Assembly: GCA_026418215.1 (NCBI GenBank)
Contig: JAOABT010000151.1
Location: 1-5,433 of the forward strand
DNA from: Clostridia bacterium
GTDB taxonomy: Bacteria > Bacillota > Clostridia > DSM-8532
Direction of reading: 5' to 3'
Length of the DNA stretch: 5,433 bases
Under the pieces are notes generated by a model. That model made no database searches, had not been told where the DNA came from, and was given only the letters and a program-made list of their open reading frames with translations. Shown here piece by piece: positions 1 through 4,955 of this stretch (its first letter is position 1; each line of letters starts with the position of its first letter). Both the position numbers and the translations under genes were made by a program.

Positions 1-190
1 CTCCGGGAAGCTTCATCAATTCCTTCCGGGCCTCCTCCGTCGTCATGGCAGCCAGAGTGTCCAGACCAACCATTTTGCTGCTGACTGCGACAGCCGTACC
101 GTGAATGAACTTGCAGCGGTATCCGCCCCTGCAGACCTCCAGCCGTTCCAGGCCGGAAGCGGCCAGCCTGTCAGCGGAAGGGAACGTGTA
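1..190 (-). other. OGG-type 8-oxoguanine DNA glycosylase segment, lacking its N-terminal part and continuing past the window
   Basis: Codons 205-266 of the fused frame read as the part of the OGG glycosylase family that leads into the helix-hairpin-helix. They show TFPSADRLAASGLERLE, then GGYRCKFIHGTAVAV, in the place of the family's GYRAKY-like stretch, then LDTLAAMTTEEARKELMKLPG, which leads into the LPGVG hairpin. In the family this hairpin is followed closely by the catalytic lysine and aspartate, which would lie outside the window. The preceding 160 or so residues of a normal glycosylase of about 270 aa are missing. A hand count gives about 62% GC over 1-180 against about 48% over 241-480, so this piece may come from another genome. 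The family call rests on motif recall, not a search. Confidence 0.75.
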
Positions 191-799
191 CAGGCTCTTT
201 CCATCCAGATAGTGGGCCTTAGCCTGGTAGCCGTAAGCTGCCATGATCGGGAATTTGGAAATAAGATCAATGCTCTGTCTTAAAAGATTTTTAACGCTGG
301 TATCATCAGGGTTCTGGTCGTAGGAGTACATCACGAGCACCAGTCGCGCCAGCTTGTTCATGACGTCGCTGCTGGGAGCGCTTAAGATATTGGCTCTCAC
401 AAAATCCTCGGGAATCTTTCTGCAGGTTCCAAGAATGTTGTTGAACTGGTTGAGTTCGCTTTGTGTCGGCAGCTCTCCGTAAAGCAGGAGATAGGCGCAT
501 TCCTCAAAGCCAAAGCGATTCTCGTTGATGTAGCCGTCGACAAAATCATAGATGTCGACACCTCTGTAGATCAAGCGGCCCTCTACGGGTATTTTTTCGT
601 TTTCATCAAAGACATAGGCGTGAACTTCACCGATCTCGGTCAACCCTACAAGCACGCCCGAACCGTCTTCGTTTCTTAAGCCGCGTTTGACATTAAATTT
701 GTTGTAAACGCCCGGTCTGAATCTGTTCTTAATTTCAACCGTTTCTCCCGCGGTGTCAAAATAGTTGTCAAGCTCAATCTGCGACATTTCCTTATACAT
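1..799 (-). CDS. gltA: Citrate synthase N-terminal half fused in frame to a DNA glycosylase fragment; 3' end outside window
   Basis: The frame starts at ATG 799-797, with AGGAGGG at 813-807 seven nt upstream, and stays open to the window edge (266 codons). Residues 1 to about 204 are citrate synthase, which condenses oxaloacetate and acetyl-CoA to citrate in the cytoplasm. Visible hallmarks are VGLTEIGEV (51-59), EGRLIYRG (73-80), FEECAYLLLYGELP (98-111) and YGYQAKAHYLDGKSLY (189-204). The roughly 40-residue leader before the conserved core fits the longer clostridial form of about 450 aa. After Tyr204 the expected citrate synthase continuation is absent and the sequence matches OGG-type DNA glycosylase instead. 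The active-site histidines and aspartate of citrate synthase lie in the missing half, so this product should not make citrate. The gene follows the GntR gene by 14 nt and is presumably co-transcribed. The citrate synthase identity is firm; whether the fusion exists in a real genome is doubtful. Confidence 0.85.
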   Translation of the reverse strand, partial: MYKEMSQIELDNYFDTAGETVEIKNRFRPGVYNKFNVKRGLRNEDGSGVLVGLTEIGEVHAYVFDENEKIPVEGRLIYRGVDIYDFVDGYINENRFGFEECAYLLLYGELPTQSELNQFNNILGTCRKIPEDFVRANILSAPSSDVMNKLARLVLVMYSYDQNPDDTSVKNLLRQSIDLISKFPIMAAYGYQAKAHYLDGKSLYTFPSADRLAASGLERLEVCRGGYRCKFIHGTAVAVSSKMVGLDTLAAMTTEEARKELMKLPG

Positions 800-813
800 T
801 TATAAACCCTCCT

Positions 814-1500
814 CTACTTCTCTTCCTGATATGCATAACCCTTGAGCCTCCCGATGTTCTCCGAGGCATTGAGGATATGATTGGCCATAAGTACTTCTGC
901 TCTTTCCTTATCTCTGCTTTCAATTGCCTTCATGATCGCCATATGCTCCAAAAGGGCTTTCTTGGCTCTTTCCGCGTCCATGAGCGAAAAGCTTCTTGCC
1001 CGCTGGATATAGTGATGAAAGCTGGTTAGTGTTCTGTCCAGCAGCCTGCTGCCGCTTGCACGAAAGATGATCTCGTGGAATTTGGTATCAAGCTTCAGAA
1101 TCTGCTCCGTATCTCCCTTGGCAGTGTAGAACTCTTCGAATTCAACGACCTCACGGAGCTCCTTAAGCTGGCTCTCCGTAATATTGGAGGCTGCCCGCTT
1201 GGCGGCAAGTCCCTCAATTTTCATACGTATTTCAAAGATATCCCGCACGTCCTCGATGGAAAGACCCTTAACAATGGCGCCTTTATTGGGTATGTAGGCG
1301 ACCAACCCCTCTAGCTCAAGCTGCCGGATGGCTTCCCTTACTGGTGTCCGGCTGACCTTCAGCTCGCCTGCGACCTTGGACTCATTGAGACTCTCGCCCG
1401 GCTGATATTTCCCGTTGAGGATATCGTTTTCAATTTTGACAAACACCCTTCCTCTTAGGGAAAGGCTGTTGTTTTCCTCATAGGCTTCAAATTGCTCCAT
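814..1500 (-). CDS. GntR-family transcriptional regulator, FadR/FCD subfamily
   Basis: A 228-aa one-component regulator, normal length for the FadR subfamily. Residues about 15-78 form the GntR winged helix: LRGRVFVKIENDILNGKYQPG, then SKVAGELKVSRTPVREAIRQLELEGLV with the recognition helix around VSRTPVREAI, and the PNKGAIV wing. Residues about 83-212 form the all-helical FCD effector domain. Asp138, His142, His186 and His208 sit where FCD proteins bind a metal that helps hold a carboxylate ligand. I chose ATG 1500 over the in-frame GTG at 1509, because GGTGG at 1510-1506 spaces well from the ATG and overlaps the GTG. The gene sits directly upstream of citrate synthase, 14 nt away, behind a promoter with a palindrome in its -10 box. 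Autoregulation and control of citrate synthesis are therefore likely; the effector is unknown. CitO, a citrate-responsive regulator of this subfamily in enterococci, is a precedent, not a proven orthologue. Confidence 0.93.
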   Translation of the reverse strand: MEQFEAYEENNSLSLRGRVFVKIENDILNGKYQPGESLNESKVAGELKVSRTPVREAIRQLELEGLVAYIPNKGAIVKGLSIEDVRDIFEIRMKIEGLAAKRAASNITESQLKELREVVEFEEFYTAKGDTEQILKLDTKFHEIIFRASGSRLLDRTLTSFHHYIQRARSFSLMDAERAKKALLEHMAIMKAIESRDKERAEVLMANHILNASENIGRLKGYAYQEEK

Positions 1501-1505
1501 AGCTT

Positions 1506-1510
1506 CCACC
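1506..1510 (-). promoter_or_regulatory. Ribosome binding site that decides the GntR start
   Basis: On the minus strand GGTGG is followed by AAGCT and then ATG (1500-1498), a 5-nt spacing. The upstream in-frame GTG (1509-1507) lies inside this element and has no Shine-Dalgarno sequence of its own, so the ATG is preferred. Confidence 0.6.
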
Positions 1511-1537
1511 GTTCATGTATAAATATACCAAGGTCTT

Positions 1538-1563
1538 TTGTATCATTGTATACAATTATACGA
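1538..1563. promoter_or_regulatory. Nested palindromic operator over the -10 box, probable GntR autoregulatory site
   Basis: The core ATTGTATACAAT (1545-1556) is a perfect 12-bp palindrome. Around it GTAT (1540-1543) mirrors ATAC (1558-1561), and T1538 mirrors A1563, giving a 26-bp dyad with 11 of 13 positions paired. A TTGTATACAA core is like operators recalled for some FCD-type GntR regulators such as MatR. Assignment to the adjacent GntR protein is inference from position and symmetry. Confidence 0.65.
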
Positions 1564-1573
1564 TGTAAGTCAA
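1538..1573 (-). promoter_or_regulatory. Sigma-A-type promoter of the GntR-citrate synthase unit
   Basis: On the minus strand TTGACT (1573-1568) is the -35 box and TACAAT (1550-1545) the -10 box, separated by exactly 17 nt (1567-1551). Each differs from the consensus by one base. Transcription would start near 1538, giving a leader of about 38 nt before the GntR ATG. The -10 hexamer is half of a perfect 12-bp palindrome, so a bound repressor would block RNA polymerase. Confidence 0.8.
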
Positions 1574-1837
1574 GAGGTTTTGCAATTTTAAATTATCTAA
1601 ATTGCATTTATTCCGATTCACCCTTTGTTATTTATGGACAGCCTCCACGCTCAGGTCATTGGCAAATATATCATACAGCCGCAGAAACAAAGTGTTGCAC
1701 GGCATACATACCCACAATAGATATATCTATAATATGAAACATGGGCTTGCAGAAAACAACTCAGCAATATCCTGTTTTTTCAACCCTTTTTGCAGGCAAT
1801 TCTATGCAAAACGCACTTTTATGCAAGAGGCTGTATA
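1574..1837. other. Non-coding stretch between promoter and terminator
   Basis: Apart from the inverted repeat at 1581-1606 and an AT-rich 14-bp palindrome at 1717-1730, I see no gene, tRNA, riboswitch or mobile element here. Short plus-strand open frames exist, but they lack ribosome binding sites and show no recognisable protein features. Confidence 0.5.
1581..1606. repeat. Inverted repeat upstream of the GntR promoter -35 box
   Basis: TGCAATTT (1581-1588) and AAATTGCA (1599-1606) are perfect 8-bp inverted arms around a 10-nt AT-rich loop. The repeat lies 8 bp upstream of the -35 box, where an UP element or an auxiliary protein site would sit. Its inner sequence has no run of T after the stem, so it is not a terminator. 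Confidence 0.5.
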
Positions 1838-1841
1838 ACAT

Positions 1842-1871
1842 AAAGGCTCCTACCCTATTAAAGTAGAAGCC
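1842..1871 (-). terminator. Probable Rho-independent terminator after the transglutaminase-like gene
   Basis: On the minus strand GGCTTCTAC (1871-1863), a 9-nt loop (1862-1854) and GTAGGAGCC (1853-1845) form a 9-bp stem with one G-U pair, followed by TTT (1844-1842) and further AT-rich sequence. It begins about 40 nt past the TAG at 1914. The U-run is short, so termination may be partial. The plus-strand reading has no U-run. Confidence 0.6.
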
Positions 1872-1913
1872 CATTCTTCCAATTTCTCTATTCTATTTTA
1901 AATTTGCGGAGTC

Positions 1914-2720
1914 CTAGTACTCGCGGTTGGGCTTGTATTTCGTCTTGTCCTTCTCAAGCTTATAGGTTTTCCCAGCCTTTTTCATGACCGAGTCATAGGT
2001 CGGGTCGACCACCATCCAGCGCTTTTCATCGTAAAGATAAACCTCATTCCAGGCATGGTATTCCTTCACATAGTCGGAATAGCCCTTGATGAGCTTAGTG
2101 GGTATATTCTGGCTTCGCAGCATAGCGGCAAGGACAGACGCATAATCGTAACAAATTCCTTTACCGTCCTTAATAGTCTTTTCAATATCAGGGACGTAGG
2201 TTCGGTCTATTTTCTTGATCTTCTCATAATCGTAACTGACGCTATCGATGACGTAACGGTGTATGACCTCAATTTTCTCCTTGTCGGTTTTAAGTCCGCG
2301 GCAAAGCTCGTCCGCCTTCTTAATTACCTCCATATCCCTGTTCCAATTGATCATCTGTACCGAAGCCTTAAAAACCTCGAGGGGGTCCTTCAGGCTCACC
2401 TTGATCTGCTCGGACTTAACGGCCCGATACCGGTCGCCGATTATGTTCTCGAAGATAATGAGCTTGTAGTCTCCGTCACCCAGCTGAAGGGGAAAGTATT
2501 CAAAAAAGGTCCGAGCAAAAAGGTCGTAGTCGTATGGCGTTTCACCTTTTTGGACCCTGGTTTTCACACGCGCACCGTTTTCAGGCACATAGCGGGCACC
2601 AATGGTGCCTGCCCCCACGTTGGCTTCGTCAAACTCGGCCGCCGTTTGTGCAGCCGCGATAAAGGAAGTATTCGGAAGCACCAGCATGAGGCACAAGTAA
2701 AAGCCCATGAGCTTTTTCAT
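1914..2720 (-). CDS. Exported transglutaminase-like (papain-fold) domain protein
   Basis: A 268-aa protein with a signal peptide: MKK, a hydrophobic stretch LMGFYLCLMLVL (4-15), and a likely cleavage after AAA (22-24). A mature protein outside the membrane is expected; there is no lipobox. Residues about 130-242 form a transglutaminase-like core with the catalytic triad Cys190 (GKGICYDYA), His222 (EYHAWNEV) and Asp239 (VVDPTYD). Bacterial members are usually proteases, peptidases or cell-wall-associated enzymes, and the substrate cannot be read here. Residues 30-130 show no domain I recognise. The C-terminus from about 247 is lysine-rich and lacks a wall-sorting signal. AAGAGGG lies about 10 nt before ATG 2720. 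The gene follows the HAD gene by 94 nt and precedes a terminator, so it may be the last gene of the unit or have its own weak promoter. Confidence 0.88.
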   Translation of the reverse strand: MKKLMGFYLCLMLVLPNTSFIAAAQTAAEFDEANVGAGTIGARYVPENGARVKTRVQKGETPYDYDLFARTFFEYFPLQLGDGDYKLIIFENIIGDRYRAVKSEQIKVSLKDPLEVFKASVQMINWNRDMEVIKKADELCRGLKTDKEKIEVIHRYVIDSVSYDYEKIKKIDRTYVPDIEKTIKDGKGICYDYASVLAAMLRSQNIPTKLIKGYSDYVKEYHAWNEVYLYDEKRWMVVDPTYDSVMKKAGKTYKLEKDKTKYKPNREY

Positions 2721-2752
2721 AGGGTCTCATCCCTCTTTCAGACAATCTCGGA

Positions 2753-2765
2753 CATAAGACTTATG
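2753..2765. repeat. Short palindrome in the gap before the transglutaminase-like gene
   Basis: CATAAG (2753-2758) and CTTATG (2760-2765) are perfect 6-bp inverted arms around a single base. The element lies about 33 nt upstream of the start codon and could be a small operator, but no convincing promoter surrounds it and chance is possible. Confidence 0.3.
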
Positions 2766-2814
2766 CTGCACATTTACCCACCCTAATAGCTTCTAAAACA
2801 AAGCGGCTATTTCC

Positions 2815-3624
2815 TTAGAGGTACTGCTCCAAAACCCTTAGCACTTCAGGGATGCAGGGCCTTTTATGATGGGAAATCATATGATTCGCCACACTTTTAA
2901 CGCTCGCTGTGGCATTCTCAACAGCAATGCCTACATGAGCAGCCTCAACCATGTCCCTGTCATTGTCATTGTCGCCCACAGCGGCGACGAGCCGCCAGTC
3001 CTTTTGATGCTTTTGCATGAGCTTTGCAAGAGTGCTGCCCTTTGAGACGCCTTGAGCCATTAGGTCCAAAAGCTGCCGCTCCGAGAACATGATGTTGATA
3101 TCTTTTCTGTCCAGCACGTCGAGCTCACGCTTGATAACCTGAAGCTTGTCATTCTCGTCAACAAGGAGCACCTTGTACCAGCCCTTCGGGATATGCTCCC
3201 AGGAGGTTTCTATCCCCTCAATGCCCTCACGCTCAAGCTGAATGCGGATGATATCGTTGATTCTGGGAACATAGGCCTTCCCGCCGGCGTTAATTTCCAC
3301 GCCGCAGGTGGGATGCCTGTCCATAATATCAATGAATATATCTTCTAGCCCTTCAGGCATGAGCACGCTGAACTCATGCTCCTCGGTCTGGGTATTGAAA
3401 ACGCATGCACCGTTGTAGAAAATCGATGGCGTATTGATCGGAAGCTGCGGAAACTTGAGGATAGTGGTACGTTCCATGCGACCCGTAGCCACACCGAAAA
3501 GACCGCCTTGGTCTATAAATTCCTGCACGGCATCAATATTTTCCTGAGAGAGATTCCGGTCTTGATCCAGTAGCGTTCCATCCATATCGCTGAAGAGGGC
3601 AACACCCTCATACTTCTTTGGCAT
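2815..3624 (-). CDS. Cof-type HAD-IIB family hydrolase (sugar- or nucleotide-phosphate phosphatase)
   Basis: A 269-aa cytoplasmic Mg-dependent phosphatase, usual length for the Cof subfamily. All four HAD motifs are present: I, DMDGTLLD with nucleophile Asp13 and acid/base Asp15; II, ATGR with Thr47; III, Lys195 in VSKGSTL; IV, GDNDND with Asp218 and Asp222 for magnesium. The long insert between motifs II and III (about 80-190) is the type-IIB cap that selects the substrate. Relatives act on sugar phosphates, pyridoxal phosphate, flavin precursors or nucleotides, so the true substrate cannot be named. The start at ATG 3624 is supported by AAGGAAG 6 nt upstream, which overlaps the stop codon of the preceding TrkA-like gene. 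The gap is only 11 nt, so the two genes are translated from one message. Confidence 0.93.
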   Translation of the reverse strand: MPKKYEGVALFSDMDGTLLDQDRNLSQENIDAVQEFIDQGGLFGVATGRMERTTILKFPQLPINTPSIFYNGACVFNTQTEEHEFSVLMPEGLEDIFIDIMDRHPTCGVEINAGGKAYVPRINDIIRIQLEREGIEGIETSWEHIPKGWYKVLLVDENDKLQVIKRELDVLDRKDINIMFSERQLLDLMAQGVSKGSTLAKLMQKHQKDWRLVAAVGDNDNDRDMVEAAHVGIAVENATASVKSVANHMISHHKRPCIPEVLRVLEQYL

Positions 3625-3635
3625 ATAAGTCTTCC

Positions 3636-4289
3636 TTAACTGAAGTAGTCTATGACTTCCTGCTGGTTTTCCTGTTTGCAGATGACAAATACGGTATCGT
3701 TTTCTCTCAATACCGTATGGCCATTCGGAATATAGGTCGTTTCTCCGCGGATGACCGACATAAGCACCACCTCGCCCGGAAGATTCATATCCTTAAGCTT
3801 TTTATTGCAGGCTGCGGATTTCTTTGAGACTTCGATTTCGGTGAGCACCAGGTTCCCCTTTTTAAGCTTTATCAAGGTTTTGACGCTGGTATAATCGATC
3901 TCCTTCTCGATCATCTCTGCAATGATGGAGGTGCTTGAAACGGCGAGGTCAACACCCAGCTTTTCAAACACCGAGATGTTCTTGGGGTTGTTGACGCGGG
4001 CGATGGTGCGCTTCACGTGGAAATTCCGCTTGGCAAGCTGGCAGGCGATCAAATTATCCTGATCCTTGCCGGTGACGGCTATAAAGACATCAGCCTTCTC
4101 AATCCCGGTCTCAGAAAGAAGACCAATATCGGTGCCGTCGCCGCTTATGACTTCAACATCCAGCTCCGATGCAATTTTGTTGCACCTTTCAACGCTTTTT
4201 TCAATAATGGTGATCTTATGCCTGTTGGGCAGAAGTGTTTTTACGAGGTAATAGCCGACCTTTCCGCCGCCAATAATGATAATTTTCAT
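3636..4289 (-). CDS. TrkA/KtrA-family potassium uptake regulator, second of a tandem pair
   Basis: A 217-aa peripheral membrane-associated regulator with one RCK_N and one RCK_C module, like KtrA rather than the double-length TrkA. Residues 1-125 form a Rossmann fold: IIIIGGGKVGYYL (3-15) has the GxGxxG nucleotide loop, Glu30 ends strand 2 where NAD-binding members carry an acid, and GDGTD (50-54) and ARVNNP (97-102) are typical of the family. Residues about 140-217 form the TrkA-C domain. Such proteins assemble as rings that gate a KtrB/TrkH translocator in response to nucleotides. GGAGG lies 9 nt before ATG 4289. The gene is 15 nt after its paralogue and 11 nt before the HAD gene. It differs strongly from its partner, so this is an old duplication. 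No translocator gene is in the window. Confidence 0.93.
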   Translation of the reverse strand: MKIIIIGGGKVGYYLVKTLLPNRHKITIIEKSVERCNKIASELDVEVISGDGTDIGLLSETGIEKADVFIAVTGKDQDNLIACQLAKRNFHVKRTIARVNNPKNISVFEKLGVDLAVSSTSIIAEMIEKEIDYTSVKTLIKLKKGNLVLTEIEVSKKSAACNKKLKDMNLPGEVVLMSVIRGETTYIPNGHTVLRENDTVFVICKQENQQEVIDYFS

Positions 4290-4304
4290 ATCAAAACGCC
4301 TCCA

Positions 4305-4919
4305 TCAGTCGATTTTCCGTGACAGTACCAAAAGATCTTCCTTTTCGACCTGGGTATCGGGAAAAGCAAAGACAAATTCCCCATTCTTGATGAGTCCGAA
4401 GAGAAACTCCTCGCGGAAAACCTTGATATCCTTGATTTTCTGCCCGATGAAGGCCTTATCGGCCTGCTGATAGCGGAACGACAAGGTATTGCTGCCGATG
4501 GTGCAGGTCGCATTGAGTGTCTTTCCCAAAAGAATCGAGCTCATGATGTCGACGCTGAGGTTTGTGGGGCATATGGTTTCAAGACCAAAATGGTGGAAAA
4601 CATGCTCACGGACAGGGTTATAGATACGTGCCAGAACCCTCGGCACACCGTAGATGTCCTTGGCGATCTGACTGACCATGATATTGGTATTGTCCTCGGG
4701 CGTCACCGCCGCAACGGCATCGGCCTTGTCGATGCCTGCTTTTTTGAGCACATCCTGATCGAAGGGGACGCCTACGAGCTTAAGGCCCGAAAAATCCGGA
4801 TCGATCCTTTTAAAGGCCTCTTCATCAAAATCGATGACGACCACATCATGGCCGTCCTTCGAGAGCTTGTTGGCAAGCCCCGACCCCACCTTGCCGCAGC
4901 CGGTAATTATGATGTACAT
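4305..4919 (-). CDS. TrkA/KtrA-family potassium uptake regulator, first of a tandem pair
   Basis: A 204-aa RCK_N plus RCK_C protein. Residues 2-15 give YIIITGCGKVGSGL with the GxGxxG loop (7-12), and Asp30 and Asp32 at the end of strand 2 fit NAD(H) binding. AVTPEDNTN (71-79) and ARIYNP (97-102) complete the Rossmann signature. The C-terminal TrkA-C domain spans about 135-204. I chose ATG 4919 over the in-frame GTG at 4937, because AGAGGTG lies 5 nt upstream and the Rossmann strand then starts at residue 2. It follows the isocitrate dehydrogenase stop by 36 nt and precedes its paralogue by 15 nt. Tandem single-module pairs are known, for example CeoB/CeoC of mycobacteria, and the two products here could form a mixed ring. 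Confidence 0.93.
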   Translation of the reverse strand: MYIIITGCGKVGSGLANKLSKDGHDVVVIDFDEEAFKRIDPDFSGLKLVGVPFDQDVLKKAGIDKADAVAAVTPEDNTNIMVSQIAKDIYGVPRVLARIYNPVREHVFHHFGLETICPTNLSVDIMSSILLGKTLNATCTIGSNTLSFRYQQADKAFIGQKIKDIKVFREEFLFGLIKNGEFVFAFPDTQVEKEDLLVLSRKID

Positions 4920-4924
4920 AAAAA

Positions 4925-4931
4925 CACCTCT
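4925..4931 (-). promoter_or_regulatory. Ribosome binding site that decides the first TrkA-like start
   Basis: AGAGGTG on the minus strand is separated by TTTTT from ATG 4919-4917. The GTG codons at 4937 and 4934 lie upstream of or against this element and would add six residues before the Rossmann strand, so they are rejected as starts. Confidence 0.65.
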
Positions 4932-4955
4932 CACCACTAACGATGATATTAAGTT

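Noticed and set aside
43..270. Minus-strand open frame of 75 codons in another frame at the left end
   Set aside because: The frame open from 799 to the edge carries recognisable citrate synthase and glycosylase sequence; this one carries none.
1803..1826. Two copies of TATGCAA spaced 17 nt apart
   Set aside because: Seven-base repeats in AT-rich sequence are expected by chance, and no third copy or symmetry supports a site.
1492..1838. Two overlapping plus-strand open frames in the intergenic gap
   Set aside because: They run through the promoter, operator and terminator elements of the minus strand, lack ribosome binding sites, and have no protein-like signature.
2055..2786. Long plus-strand open frame of 243 codons opposite the transglutaminase-like gene
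   Set aside because: It lies antisense to a gene with an intact signal peptide and catalytic triad, has no ribosome binding site, and shows no recognisable motif.
2776..2808. TTGTTT and GTAAAT considered as a promoter for the transglutaminase-like gene
   Set aside because: The -10 candidate matches the consensus poorly and the spacing is 18 nt, so it is not distinguishable from chance.
2780..2814. Inverted repeat AATAGC/GCTATT just after the HAD stop, considered as a terminator
   Set aside because: The stem is only 6 bp with a 15-nt loop and is followed by AGGGTGGG, not a U-run.
4590..4940. Plus-strand open frame of 116 codons opposite the first TrkA-like gene
   Set aside because: It is an antisense shadow of a clear RCK protein, with no ribosome binding site. 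The same holds for the shorter plus-strand frames opposite the second TrkA-like gene and the HAD gene.
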